DNA of 64,000 nucleotides from Paramecium tetraurelia (GCF_000165425.1 NW_001798955.1:806001-870000); one strand, 5' to 3'; positions 25,480-39,900 are shown, counted from the first letter of the stretch. Numbers and translations are program-made. The notes: generated by a model from the letters alone, not told the origin.

Positions 25480-28400
25480 TCACCATAATGAATTTGCTTC
25501 AAAGAAGTTTGGCTCATATTTACTAGGCTTAGCGTAATTTCTGATGAAGTACTTTCGCATTTCTTCCCAGCAAAACAGACACATAGAATATGGAAGACCG
25601 GGCATTCTAATAATCTAATTATTAATTTACCCTAAATTTAAAATATCAACTGGTCTAGCACCAAACCAATTATTGACTCCAGGAATATAGACAATACAAA
25701 TAAAAATAAGTGTTTCAAGGAGGACACCATAAAACATGACTACGTTGATTGGTGAGTAAATCACTGACATTTTACGTTCTAAATATAGGTCACTATCACT
25801 TACATTTGCAAGAGAAGACATTAGACCATTAGACAAGTACGACAGCAACAAAATATGAGGTTTGAGCATATTTAAGTGCAGCAGTTTTGAAACAAGCATT
25901 GGTATTAATGGGATATTTGTTGTCTTCAAGTAACATGTCAGATCTATCAAAATATCGACAGAGGTTGTCTGAGTTTTAATTTTACCATTCTTCGAAGGTT
26001 GGGAACCATCTTTAATAGTTTTAATCGTAATAAACAAAGATGTATCTTAAATCATAGTAAATGATTTCTGGATTTATCCAATTAAGGGGGATGTTTTGGA
26101 ATCCAATACTTGAATCTAATGACTTTCCTTCTTCAACTGTGAGAATGGGAGCTTATTGCCAATCAGGATTGTAAGGTTGTGTGGTTAAAAATGGACTAAA
26201 AGTATAAGAAACTATTACTTATTCATATTCGGTAAGTCCCATACCCAAGTGGTGGGAGGGGGAGTATATGAACTTCCATTAGCTAATATAATAGATGGCC
26301 AAGGGATCTTCTAGTAAGGAGTATTCATCAAATTAAGAAGTAACTATGGAGGGAATCCATATTCATTCATAGTACTAAAATAACTGAAGAATCCAGCTGA
26401 AGTGGCAATGATTCCTTATAACAAATACGCATGAGTGATTAATCTCAAAGACACTAGATGATCGTCCTTCTTTCTGGGTTTACGAGTCATGATATCGATT
26501 TCTGCTTCTTCATAGGCAAATGAAATAGCGGGTAAGATATCAGTTCCAATACAAATGGTGAGAATGAAGGCATTGCTTAAAGGTAATGGTAGTCCTAAGG
26601 CAATTTCACCAACATATGGAAACACTTCTGTGATATTTGAAGTAAGTAGGTAAACGATTGTTTTCTTGAGATTGTCGAATATCTTTCTGCCTTCTTCAAC
26701 ACCATCAACAATAGATGCAAAATCATCATTTAATAATATCATATCTGCAGCATCTTTAGTGACATCAGATCCACTGATACCCATTGAAATACCAATATCT
26801 CCTTATTTGATTGCTGGAGAATCATTCACACCGTCTCCAGTCACTCCTACTACATGTCCGATGTATTGACAGGCTCTTACTATCATCAGCTTTTATGCAG
26901 GAGATGTACGTGCAAATACTACTTAAGGTTTACTGCACCAACTTTTAAGTCTCCTGTCTTTCATGTGTTCAGGGACATATTCTCCATTTTAACTCTCTTC
27001 CTCTAAAGCTTACACTATCATGTCTCCGTGAATTACAATTGCTGGGGCCAATCTAAAGGCCTCATCATAAGACATTGATGGGTTTTCCTCTAACAAATCA
27101 TCCACTGTCTTTCCTGTGATGATTCCAATCTATTTTGCTATTGCACCTGCTGTTGGTGGTTGATCTCCTGTCACCATGATCACTTTAATTCCTGCTGATT
27201 AACATTTTTTAATAGCTTATGGTACAGTCTCTTTAGGTGGATCCATTAATGATAACAATCCTAAGAAAGTAAAGCCTTCTAATTTGAATTTCAATGTGTC
27301 AATTGAGTTCAAATTAAACTTATATCCTTTCTAAAATTCAGATCTTGGTAAATGAAGTTTTGCAAATCCCAAGACTCTCTCACCTCCTTTACCAAATGAT
27401 ACATTGACTGATTTGAATTTTTGTGTTATCTACTCATCTATTGGTTGGTTTCTACCTTCTACTAACAAATAACTAGAAAATGTCCATAACTTCTCAGGTG
27501 CTCCTTTTATGTATACACAATAAAATGAATCCTGAGTCTCCCAATTCACAATACATAATGAGAATTTATTAGTGGAATTGAATGGCATCTTTGCTAAAGA
27601 CTTATCTGATAACTCCACTAATTATCTTCTTTGTCTAGTGTTTTCAATATCTTCAATTGGTTAAAAGAATTTAATTAGAGCTGTTTCTGATGCATCTCCA
27701 ATAGTTGGTGATTCCAACCAGTTGGTTGTAGCTTTGTCTTTAGCTTATATGTTGAACTTGGCTTCACTTGTAATGATTGCACAATCATGTAAGTCTCTAA
27801 AAGTAGGATCATTAATATCATATTCATATTCAGTATTTCTTCCATGTTTAAGTTTATTCAAAGCGACTCTCTTTAATCCATCATACCACACATTTGCAAC
27901 TGTCATTTTATTCTAAGTCAAAGTTCCTGTTTTATCTGAACATATGCAACTAGTAGATCCTAGGGTTTCCACTGCTTCCAAATTTTTGACTAGCACCTAT
28001 TTATCAGCCAATCTTTTTGCAGTAATAGCCAAAGATACTGTTATACATCCTAATAGACCTTCTGGTACATTAGCCACGATGATTCCTATTGCTTACCCTA
28101 CTGCTGTATCAACAGATGCTTGTTCGACCACTAATGATAAAATCAAGAACAAGATTCCAAGTCCTACAGCTATGCAAGAGATCAGAATGACAAATCTCTT
28201 CAATTCTATATTTAAAGGAGTTTCTGGAGTTTCTCCTCCTGTTGCTAAGTCTGCAATTTGACCCATTACTGTATTATCACCTATTTAAATGACTAAGCCT
28301 TTTCCTGATCCTTCCTTGCATAGAGTACCAAAGAATGCTAGATTCTTAGTTTCCAGAGGATTTTCACTTGTGAGTTCAGTTACTCTAAGTAATGGATCAC

Positions 28401-29318
28401 ATTCTCCGGTTAAAGCGGAATTGTCGACTTTCATTTCTCTTGACTAGATAATCCTAACATCTGCTGGAATTTTATCCCCCATCTTGATTTCAATGATATC
28501 CCCAGGGACTAGTTTCTCAGCTGGAACTTCTACTTTTTCTCCTCCTCTGATTGCTATACATTTCTATGGAAGGAAATTCTTAAACCCTTCCATTAATGCG
28601 TCTGCTTTTGCAGATTAATTATAAGTGATCGAACCTGTTAATAAAATGATGGCTATGAGAATGATTGCTATTCACAATAATCTATATATAATTACCAAGC
28701 CATAAGTTTGATTTTGCTCCCAAAGCCTCTGGATTCACACCGTACAATACAAAACACATTATAGATGCTATCCATAATAAAATTGAAAATGGTTGAACCA
28801 TTTCAAGAATCAACTTAATCCACCATGGCTTCTTCTTTTTCTCGGTCAATTTATTGTCCCCGTATTATTTATTCTTCGCTGTGGCCTAATCCTAAGTTAA
28901 TCCATCAGTTAAAGATGTTTCATATCTAGTTTTTGTAGAATATAAGTAGTAGATTACCTTTGCGATAATGCTATTACGTCCACTTTGTGCTCATCCATGT
29001 TTCGATACTCCTCTCCTTTGTTTTAAGCCTTTTTTAAGAGATCTTGCTTGGTATTTGTGGGAGCATCGTAATTTACAATGACTTCATTTGGAACAATTCC
29101 TCTTTCCTTAACTTAACAATGACACTTACTTTTGCTTACTAGTACATTTGACTCTGTCTTGATACCAAAGCTGCTGCTTTGACGGAACTTTTTCTGGCAT
29201 CCTGATTTTGCCTTAATCCCAAATCGACGCTCTAACGAAGTATTTAAAATCCTGTAACGATCTGTGGATTGTTGATAGGTGGGATGTCCCCTTCATTTAA
29301 TTGCCTATATTAAGCCAT
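25480..29318 (-). CDS. P2C-type (Na,K/H,K-like) cation-transporting ATPase alpha subunit
   Basis: P2C ATPases exchange Na+ or H+ for K+ across the plasma membrane. The protein (about 1240 residues, exact count depends on unresolved introns) has the actuator-domain motif [11 protein letters not shown], the M4 motif VANVPEGLL with its Glu, and the phosphorylation site [23 protein letters not shown] and [10 protein letters not shown] follow in the nucleotide and P domains, then [15 protein letters not shown] in the hinge. [12 protein letters not shown] is diagnostic for P2C over SERCA/PMCA. After M5-M6 come [18 protein letters not shown] and a C-terminal QWSNVFSCK block, closing with [14 protein letters not shown]6 reads [13 protein letters not shown], so Cys replaces the first of the two conserved Asp residues. 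Several introns are evident (25 nt near 25790; a stop-free 24 nt near 25620). Confidence 0.9.
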
Positions 29319-29427
29319 AGGCTATAAATTTAATAAAATAATATCTTAAGTCTTGTTTATAATATCTGTAGAGTTGTAAATAGTCATTTTTGAATAAATA
29401 TTAAAATCTGTGATTGGCTCATCAAAA

Positions 29428-31128
29428 ATGAAGAAAAGAATCAAGCGATTGCAAGGGTCATCATACGTGATTTCTCTTGAACCTGATGATGTGTTGGGCC
29501 AAGGATCTTTCGGCAAAGTCGTGAGAGCCTATGATCTTGAGAATCGGGAAGAGCAATTGGTGGCTAAAATAATGGAAATCGGAACTCAGAGTAAATTGGA
29601 CTCGTTATAACACGAACTCACAGTTTTGGAATAGTTTCAAAGCGATCATCAGAACCTTGTTTAATACAAGTAAATTAATTTCGATCATCCACAGGAGGAA
29701 GAAGTTGTAATCAACCAAAGCTTGTTATATAATTATGGAATATTGTAATGGCGGAACTTTGGAGGATAAAATGAAAAATAAATTTTGGTCAGAGGCTGAA
29801 GTTATGGATTTCCTAGGCCAATTTTGTAGTGGATACCGAGAATTGTTTCTGTAAAATATTATTCATAGAGGTATCACCTTAAGAACCAATAAGATTAGAT
29901 TTGAAACCAGCTAACATTATGTTACATGATCGATTGTATAAAATAACTGACTTTGGTCTGGCGAAAATAGTGAACACTCTAGTCGATAAACTCACCATAT
30001 CCTTTAAAGGCACTCCTCTTTATATGGCACCAGAAATGATTCAAGAAGAAGCAACCGCTGATCCCAAAATCGATATGTGGGGTCTAGGCATCATCTTGTA
30101 TAGGATGCTCTACAATAAATACCCATTTTTGATTCAAAACAAAAAGTATGATAGAGACACTGCTTTCTCAGATATCATCAATAATAACTTGATCATCCCT
30201 CCCACTCCAAAGAGATCTGACTTTATGATTTATTTGCTTCAGAAAATGCTCAAAAAATAAAGTAAAGATCGAATAGGGTGGGAAGAATTATTCTAATTGC
30301 CCTAAATAAAAATTCAATCCTAATCTCAGGTCGATTAAAACAATTAAATGATATCCTCATCTTTATTTATTTAACAGATGGTCATTCAAAAAGTGTCTCT
30401 TATTAAGGTACAACCATTCAAAGAAAAAAAAGTATTGTCTTTGGTTTCTTAAATCTTAACAGAGGAGGACTTAAAAAAATAAACTGAAGATCAAGAGAAG
30501 GAGTAAAAAATCATCTTAAATGAAATGATGTCCAATCTGAATCACAAGTATACTTCATTATATTATGAAAAGGTTGTAAATTCAATTGAAAATTAACTAA
30601 ATTGAGGACATTCTATTTTATTTTCACGAGCAAATATTCTTCTTAGACAAAGCTGCAATGAGAGTCTATAGATTAAATTAAGTTATTCCAAATATTGATT
30701 TTAATATCACATTCAACATCACAGCTGTTATCTTAAATCAAGCATTAGGATTAATTAAAAAATTACAAAAATTATAACAATTGGATCCTCAATAAGTGAA
30801 TTTATATAAAACAACAGAAAACTATTAGATTTTTCAATCATTACTCTAATAAGATATATTAGGCCTGGAAGACTTTTATAAAGAAGTGAAGAATAAGGTT
30901 GTTACTAATATAAAAAATCCAATTGATTAGCTATTTAACCTAATTTAAAATCAAAAACCAATCAATTCTATAATATAAGTCTATATCACTATCAAATACT
31001 TAAAGGATAGCCAGCATCTAGATGAGTTAAATTTTTCTATTATGGAAGATTTTTGGACTTATTATGAAAATGTTGAGAATACATCAGAATAGGAGGCTTC
31101 GCAGTATTTTGAAAAATAACTCATTTGA
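29428..31128 (+). CDS. Ser/Thr protein kinase with C-terminal helical extension
   Basis: A protein kinase of the ULK/NEK-like type, 538 residues. Seen: glycine loop LGQGSFGKVV, VAIK-type Lys in LVAKIMEI, hinge IIMEYCNGGTLEDKM, catalytic loop HRDLKPANIML, TDFGLAKI, and the activation end GTPLYMAPEMI, then IDMWGLGIILYRMLY. All catalytic residues are present. A 25-nt intron (GTAAATT...CCACAG near 29660) and a 28-nt intron inside HRD|LKP (near 29872) are required. A 31-nt intron near 30575 links the kinase to a C-terminal helical extension of about 200 residues. The length divides by three. The start is the ATG at 29428 rather than the upstream GTG. It is divergent from the ATPase gene by 109 nt. 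The substrate is unknown; similarity to ULK kinases is a weak impression. Confidence 0.88.
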
Positions 31129-31207
31129 TTAGTTCAGTTTCATTAAATTTATATAATAAAACAAAAATATTATTAAATGTTTATTTATTTTAGGACACAC
31201 ATTCTAA

Positions 31208-34200
31208 TCATTAAATTAACCAGATTATGACCATCGATAATAATAGGGTGTCATATATAGCTGCAGGTTCATCAAATGACTTTCGCAAAGTTTTATTTGT
31301 AAATGAATAAACCTTTGAGGTTTCAGTCCAGAGACTCGGACTGTCTTAAGTAGCTATCAAGTATATGTTGTACCACTTAGAAGGCTATAGATCAGTAAAG
31401 TTATGACTAATGGACTAAAATGTATGAGTAAATTGAATACTTCGGATGAATAATATTTAATGAAATAATAAGCGGAATCTATTGATTAATTTAGAGGATT
31501 AGCAAAATACTTCATTTGAATACTGGAAGGTATGAGTCCATCTGTAGCATATGTGCCAGCACTGAATTTGGGAGTAATGTAACCCCAAACTAAGCCTGTT
31601 TATCTTAATCGAATGTCAGAAAGGGATAACCAAGTTAAACCTCTTGTAAATTTGACAGTGCTGATGATTTCTGGAGATTTATCAAAAGTTATTTCTTCCA
31701 AAGGGTCTACTGAGAATAGGCGTGTAGAGTTAGTTAAATTGCCAACAAAGTATCTCATGAAATTAGTATCTTCCACTCCAGCGATAACCTACTTCCAATT
31801 ATTATCATTAGGTAGATCTTGATTTGGAATGAAATAATATTAGACTGCTGTTTCCACTCCAGCATCTACTTCTTCCTCTCCTTCATCTTAATTGTTTTCA
31901 TCTGTTGGAGTCCCTTCTGTAGTGGTATTGGTCTCTTCGAGCATTTTATATTGGGAATAGACTGCAGTAGAATTGAATGATAAGTCTTTATTGATTGAAT
32001 CGCTGCAGAAGATGGCATCGTAACTCAGCACATCATAGCAGGGATAGGCAAAAGTGTAGCATAGCCAACAAGCTATTGCTTTTTTACTTTCAGCATTGAG
32101 TTCAGTTCCAAAATGAAAGGTCAACTTCATCAATCTGCCATTATTGTTTTGAGTGAAGAACTCAACATATTATGTATTATTCTACATATCATATAAATTA
32201 ACAGCCCAACTCTTAATTTTATACCATGTTCTAGCTCTAAAGGAATATATTATAAAATTACTTGAGTTTCTTCAATTCTAGAACATAATTAGTCTTTCCT
32301 TATAAATAAAGTTGTCCAAATTGTTCTTAATAATAATCTGAATATCTCAATTAAGTGTTATTTTCAGAAAATAACTTTACGTCATCAAAACTTCTTTCGA
32401 ATCCATTCAGCATTATGGCATGATAATAAATGATCAAATCTTAGTCCGATTGAAAAGTAATGATTTACTTATTGGAATAATCTGATAATTGATTTAGTTG
32501 CATGGAGTAAACACATCCAATCTTTTTGATTGCATCTGTGTTATCTTTGACCAATTTGAATATAGTTTATGCGGATGATTACACAAAATATGGAGCTGAA
32601 TTTCCACTGAAAGTCATCAACAAAGTGCTGTAATAATAATCAATGGTATCTAATTTGTCACTATCTTGCACTTCAGTCTCAGAGAAAATAATGAATGTGA
32701 TTTTAAGGTTATCTGAAGTGACTTAGACATTCATTTTGGTATCTGAAGTAGATTGAAATTTCAAACCTGCAGGTTTATCAACATTAAAAGGAATCAATTC
32801 AAAATCAATTAATAGATCTTCAACAGGAATATTCCCTGAGAAATCTATTAATACAGGAATAGATTTCATAAAAATTGGAACATCATATGAAGGAAACTAA
32901 GTGGTGACTTCAGTTTTGGTTGTTGTGATCATCACTTAGATGATTCCTGCTTCACTATAAGTGGGAGTGTCTGATTCTTCTTTTGAAAAATATAAGTAAT
33001 ATGATTGAGGATTTGTCGATCCTGAACAGCCTATTCTTGTCAATGCCTTGCCATCTCCAGGATAGACTATTAAATCATTGACGACTTTGAAGAAACCACT
33101 GTTGGAACTAATACTGAACTTTAATTTCTTATTGTATCCACGTTCAATCTAACCAAGTGAAATTATTCTACTATATTATCCTGGTTTTAAGAGTAATTCA
33201 TTGTAATTCAGTCTCAAGATTTCATCTGTCGACTAGATTGTATATTTAACATCATTGTCTGTCTCCTCTTTCCAATAGATAGTATTTTTGGTAGAATCGG
33301 CATTCAACTTAAACTATTGGATGTTTGAGTAAACATAGGTTGATAATTATTAGATTTGAGTCTTGTCTGATGTAATCAAACTGAAGATTGGCAATCCAAT
33401 ATAACAAGAGGATGCTTCCATATTGGTCATCCCTGTAATTTTGACTATGTATTTTGTATTGGCTTGGAGCATGCCTTCAAATTGTAATAGAATTCTATTT
33501 CCCAATGTTTCACATTTTGAGATAATGGATGTCACTCCATCACTTTCCAAGATTCCACTACATGCAGTCGGAGGCTTCAATTAAACCAATTTACCATAAT
33601 CTTTAGATGGGAGATCAATAACCAGATATTATCCAACTTATATATTACCTAAAGTTGTTAAATAATAGGTGTATTACGATTCGGTTCTGATTCCAACATT
33701 AGAGATTTCGAAATCCCTAATTATCAGAGATATCGGAACTGTAGAAGAAACTGCTACATCACTCAATGTTCCATATTCATTTATTGTCGTTTTATCCTCA
33801 TCATAATCCACCATTATGAATATTTAATCATCGTTATAAGTAGATATAGGTTGAATTATGCCAGCTATTACTAAATTTATTACTGTGAAGGAATCTATTG
33901 TAAGAGTGAATAATTTAATTGAGATTGTCCTTTCGTTATCATATTAGCAATATGCATCGGCATCACTCATCAAGCAACTTAGACTTTTCTTATTGTCATA
34001 TGAATTATAATAGTATGGTAAGTTAACATAAATCGTAGATTTTTGGTCGAATGGCGAACTTAGTACTAAATTTATTTTGAGTTCAATCATCGCATAAGCT
34101 TAGGGATAGGTTTTACTTATTGTAAGACCAGTTGCCGATAGAACAGAAGGCGTATTTTAAAAGGTCAATGCAGTATTACTAGCTGTTCCTTGGGACAAAA

Positions 34201-37200
34201 TAGTCGAACCACTCAAGACCTTGACAAGAGGGGCCATATAAGTATTAGGTGTCAAAATGTTGAAGCATCTGAAAATGTAGAGATTTCCTGGGCTCAAATC
34301 ATTAACTGGTCTTATTGTTATCAAAGTAAATGAACTTCCTTCAAAGGATTTCCAATCGAAATTCTAAGAACCATCCGAATTCAGAATGGAACAATGAGAT
34401 TTGGATACTGTACTTGAGGCCACCATTGTGAGATCAAAATTTATCTACTGATTATATAGGATGCCACGATTGATTAATTTGAATGTAAATTGGAACTTTC
34501 CTCTCATACCATTATTCATCCTTTCAAATTGAACATCCCCAACTTCCACTTTAGGGGTAAGAGGAGTGTTATTAAATTTCAAAGTTCCTGCTCCAACAGT
34601 AGTCGCATCAATAATAACATTCAAAATTGTATATGTAGTTATTGTGTAAGCCTAGTCATTTGAACTTGAATCTGGCATATTGATCCCATATTATACTATG
34701 GTATAAGTATCAGGGGGGAATGCTTAGGAGGCAGCAAAAGTAAACCTTATCTCGACGCCATCCGTCTTTGATATGGTGCATGTATGAGCTATTTGCTTTG
34801 CTGCTTAGCTTGATTTTAATTAACACAGACTTGCAGTTGATACTGTAAATGGCCAAGATCCTGAAGTGAAGGAGAGAGAAACATATCCATCCTTTGGAAT
34901 GTTATTTACAGTAGTGAAGATCCATTGGACTATCTAATCTTAGTAGCTTCTTTAAATTGTTGGGAAAATATCTAAGGGAATTTATATTTGACCAGCAGTT
35001 ATTGTGCTCACTGATTCAGGAGAGTATGATTGTAAATTACCATTTTTATCACTCCATCCAGAATAACCTCCTGTAGGAGTTTAGACTCCTTTATCTGGAT
35101 AATTAAAGCCTTCAATTTTAATGTACTAAGATATGGAGGTGATAATTGTATCTCCAATCATTGGACATAAGAACCCATAGAAATCATTGTAATGATAAGG
35201 AACACATTTCTATTCATAGGTTAAGGATGGATTCAAAATTAACCCTTTAGTGTTGAACTTAGGTCCTATCATATTCCATTTGCCTTGATAAAAGAAGGCT
35301 GTTCCTTACAGTGCTCCACTATTGGGGGTAATGATAGGTGTAGCTTGTGTGTGTCCATAGTATACTTGGGCAGCAGAGTCCTGTTGACCAACACTTGGTG
35401 AGTAATTAATAAGATCCAGTTTATAACTTTGACCAGTTTTGGTAATGCCAGCATTTACTGGGTCAACTAAAGCCAAAGAAGGGGCATTCATCGTTTAAGA
35501 GACTAAGGCACTTTTGAAAGCTATAAAATGACTATAGACTTTATCATCTTAATTTGATGAGATAATAGCCAAAAAGAAAGTCAATTAATTAACATTTCTT
35601 ACAGTACTTACAGGTATGACTAATTGAAATGGAGATGCTGGCCCGCTTTTTGAAAATGTATCATCTAAAATGAATTCAACTCTATGTAGATTATAGACTG
35701 ACTGTAAGGCATTGGTAGCATCATCACTTCCTGTGTAACCATAGCATTTTTATTTTCGATTTAATGTCGAAGAACAAGATACATATTGTTTGCCTTCAGG
35801 AGATGTCCCTTCAGAGAATGGAGATAACTTCAATATTAAGAAAATATACATTGTTAAAGAATATTGCCAATCTCGCAGCTTTATCTACAATTGCTTGTTC
35901 CAAGAAACCTGTCACTCTAATGAAAGCAGGAAAGTATGTACCATCCAATTTTACAGTAGTACCTGTCCAGAAATTGGCAATTGATAGGTAGAGATTATTC
36001 ATTTGATTAGGTCCACTTAATGTATATGAGTTTGCAGCAATAATTCCTGTAATTGGAACTATAGGTGTGTTAGATGGAATTCCAATTTCTGCAGTAAAAC
36101 CGATGAAATCTATTAGATCTTCACCGCAAAATTAAGAGCCATTATTTTATATATACACAGGCCCTATAGAAACAGTATATAAATTATTTGCTGCATTACC
36201 TCCAAACACATTTTAAATGGTGGCTGAGGCAGCTGGTATTCTAGTCAATTAGATAGAGGTGTATTTCTTATTTGCATTATCAATTTAAACATAGTCAGAT
36301 CCTGAATTAAATACGAAATCTAATGCGGTGTAAACTGCAGGAGTTGGGGTGCATGTTAAAGCTGGAGTAAATTACAATGGACTTTCTGCCAATATAGTTG
36401 AAGTCCCTTTTAATATTTTTGGATTAGTGTAAAAATAGTACCCAACTGTTCGAGTGGGAACAGAAGCAGCAAAACTTGTAATTTATGGTCTAGCTGTAAA
36501 AATTAATCTTTGCTCATAGTCTGCATATTGTAAACCAAAAGAGGAACTGGTGGGACATGCAAAGGGATCAGAAAAGCGTTAAGAATGTGCAAAGGTGTAT
36601 CCATTCCCACTATTCGAACTTATAATGGCCACACTATTCAAGGTTGAATAAATGGCTTTTGAATCTCTACCTGAGGGGATTAAAGGTATAGCATCATATG
36701 CCACTCCATTTGAGGATGATTCTAATTGGATTAATCCGAAATCAGCTGGAAGATCTCCTGGAGTAGCTTAATTCGGAAACGACATTTTGACCGATATAAA
36801 ATATGTGCTCTCTAGATTCAGTGTTCCAACATTTGAGCAAACTATTTTGATTGGTTAAACCTTAGTGACACTGCATGAAACTGGGTTCTTGTCAAATTAT
36901 GGCAGATTCTCCTATAGACTTCCCTCCAAAATCATGGAACCTATATCAGATGTCAAACTTAAGGTTACTCTTAATTTCAAATTTAATGGAGTAGTGCTTG
37001 AAGGGAAAAAAGTGAATTTTAATGAATTAAAATAAGGATTTTGTGCAGTGTCTCTTATTATTTTCAATTATGATGGCAAACTTGTATCTGATAATTTCAA
37101 TCCCCATAAAAAATAAGTCACTAAATTGTCATTATTATTCCCCCAGGTTAAGGCAGATGTCGATAAAATATTCAAAACTGTCACTTATTCTACTATGTGA

Positions 37201-38093
37201 TTTGCATATGAAAGCATTGACATTACTTAAAATCCTCCTCCTGATGATTTCACAAATTTGGGATTCTTTATACTGAAACTAAATTTGAGAGTAGTATTGA
37301 ATATCTAATATAAGCTAACAGTCAATATATTATTTGCAATTTAACAAGTGTATTAAGAACTTGTCAATGCTGGTATGTCAGTGTTGTTGACATCTTTATA
37401 GGATTCCGATGTGCATTGTTCACCTTAAAATTAATAATCGTTATCAGTCATCTGGATCACTATTCGAGCTTTCCTATCGATAGGGATCGTCGGAGTTATC
37501 TGCACTAAAAGGGAGTGTCTATAATCTAATAATGTAGGAGTGGCTGATTAAAGCGTGAAACTGGATGCTAATGTTGAAGGTGGAGTAGGGGTGAATTCAA
37601 TCAATGCAAAGGCTCTATTGAAATCATATTTTATCCAATTATTTACACTGAAATCTTAAATTGTTAATGCCTCTATTGGAGATAATATTTAAGCCACTTA
37701 ATTGCTAAATGCAGTTTTAGATGATATGCTGACTTTATAATAAGTGTTTGCTTCTAAAGCTCTTGAATCCCCATCTAAATTGAGAAATTTTACATGGTAC
37801 CATCCATTACTATCTTTATATAAGGCTCCAGGAAATTTTGATATTGGACTACAATCAGTAGTGCTGACTTCATTATAAATCACATCAACTCCTTGTGGAA
37901 CTGTGCTCACAACCGAGGCTTCAATTTAGAATGGGATTTTAAGACTCAAATACCCCGACTTTCCTAATCCACTCTAAAGTCTGAAAGTAAACGTTAATTA
38001 AGTGGTATAACCAATGTTCAGATAATTAATAGAGTAATCAAGTGTTTCTATTAATCCACTGTATACGATTTGTACTAGTAATAAAAAAAGCAT
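31208..38093 (-). CDS. giant secretory surface protein, probably GPI-anchored
   Basis: About 2270 residues. The N-terminus MLFLLLVQIVYSG is a signal peptide. The C-terminus, reached by splicing a 26-nt intron (about 31405-31430), is WYNIYLIATQDSPS..., then a short spacer and a hydrophobic tail DTLLLSMVIIWLIQ with no cytosolic residues, the pattern of a GPI-attachment signal. Between them is a repetitive array of Thr/Ser/Asn-rich beta-strand-like modules of roughly 150-250 residues with scattered Cys pairs and no internal membrane helix. It is not the Cys-periodic Paramecium i-antigen type. Another intron of 22 nt near 35830 was verified; at least one more is needed for the frame. It probably passes through the ER to the cell or ciliary surface. 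Function is unknown; adhesion or surface-coat use is inference. Confidence 0.7.
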
Positions 38094-38127
38094 TAATTTA
38101 TTATAAATATACACATAAAACAACTTT

Positions 38128-39900
38128 TCACTTCCCAGTAATCTAATTAAATATATTTTATGCTTCCTCTTTATAATGACTCAAAGCTTCCTCTACGTGT
38201 TCACTCTTTTGACTCTCTTGTACTTCTTCCATTATCTCTATAATGTTCTTCAATAATTTGTGAGCTAATGTAAGCATCTTTTGATCCAACACCTATTAAA
38301 TCATCTCATCTGTATCATCAAACAGCATCTCAAGAAATTCTTACTTCTCAATCCAATTTGCAAACTAAACGATAATACTAATTCATACTAATGCAAAGAA
38401 ACTTTCTAAACTTTCCTCAGGAGTGATCAAAAGTGTTTCTCTTATTCTAAATTAAAGAAATGCCTTCTGTCGATCAATCTTGTATTGCAATAAATGATTC
38501 TCTACTAGAAAACCAACCTCATCAAACTCATCCAATAATGATTCCAAAATAGTTTCATGCATTATGTTGTTAGGCAATACAAATTTATCAGCCAATTCAC
38601 TTAAAATCAATAATTTCTCAGCTTTAACATTCGGATTACCAAATGAATCCAAAAATTAAATAGACTCCTCAAAAAAATCAAATAAACTCTACTAAAATTA
38701 ACCATTTCTGATCACGAATTTAATAGCTTAAATATCATATTCAACAATCAATAAATCATTTTCAATATCAAATTTGTCTCTCATTTCCTAAATCTTAATA
38801 AATAATTCTTTCGTTCCTCTCTCTTAACCTTCTAAAATGCAAAAATAATTCATTGTAACTTCCAAATATATTGTATCTTAATTGAAACTCTCTAAATATT
38901 CGTGAAAATCTTTTAACATTTCTTCACATTTTGATAAATCAGTCAATTGATAAGTTGAAGCTAATTAGCAATAGCTTTAAGCATATTAGATTGAATGTTT
39001 TCCAAAAACTTATAAGTATAATTCTATTGCTTTTTCAAAATAAGGTCTTGCTGCTGTAAACTCTTAGATTTCCATTTGAACACTTCCTAAATCTTCAAAT
39101 ATCTAAGCAAATTTAGCAATTCCTTTTTCCTTTTGTTTCTCTGCTTCATTAGCTACTTCAGGATTTTCGTGATTGCATACTACAATAAGTTTCAATTTTA
39201 CATTATTTAACTATCTCCATAAACTTTTCTGTCTCCTTCAAGGCTGTTTCGTAAAGCTTTATTCCTTATTATATTTATTCTTATTCTATCAATAATTTTG
39301 CTTTCATTTCATAATAGAATGCCAAGTTGTATTAATATTATGCCTAACCTTACTCTTTAGTTAAGTATCCTTCGCTCTCTCCAATCTCCTCGAAATTATT
39401 ATTGAGGTAATTTTTTATAAACACCACAGATTCTTTATACTATCTTGTCAAATATTATTATTATAATACTTTAACCATTATTCAATTTCTCTAAACTCTA
39501 CATCGTCGTATTGCTTAGCATATTTTAGAGGAATAACTCCTATTGCCAAATTGTGCCATAAAAATTAGTGAAAATCAATAGGATATTTAGACAAATCAAC
39601 ATTGTTATAATGAACATCATTCAAAAAGTCTTCAGAAAGTACTTCCTACACCAATTTATCCTCCATTTATTAATTTTCAATTAAAAATCGTGCATACTCG
39701 ATTTTGTCTAATAACAAAGAGACGCATTTTTTTTTTTCTGATTAATCCATTTCCTCTCTGATCCCTATTATTTTTCTTAACATATCCATTTATTAATGCT
39801 CGTTTTCACAATCTTCCATTTGATCATACAATTTATCAATTTCAGCTTATTTTTCATCCCTAATTATCTAGGATCGAAAAATACTTATCATGTTTGCCAT
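38128..39900 (-). CDS. TPR-like helical repeat protein
   Basis: The 574-residue protein is all-helical and starts MANMISIFRSQIIRDEKQ. Three to four TPR-like helix pairs are visible in the middle: QYQYNLAFYYEMKAKLLIE, then IFEDLGSVQMEIQEFTAARP, PYFEKAIELYLQVFGKHS and YAQSYCQLASTYQLTDLSK. A long acidic C-terminal helical part ends HVEEALSHYKEEAQ. The spacing resembles kinesin-light-chain or nuclear-autoantigenic-sperm-protein (NASP)-type TPRs, but I cannot choose between families. A 26-nt intron (near 39430) and a 22-nt intron (near 39210) make the length divisible by three. The stop is 34 nt from the start of the giant surface-protein gene, which it precedes in the transcription direction. Confidence 0.75.

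Noticed and set aside
25627-26037. Minus-strand frame that looks like a separate membrane protein
   Set aside because: It is a chance read-through of two ATPase frames; splicing a 25-nt intron gives the expected P2C C-terminal helices.
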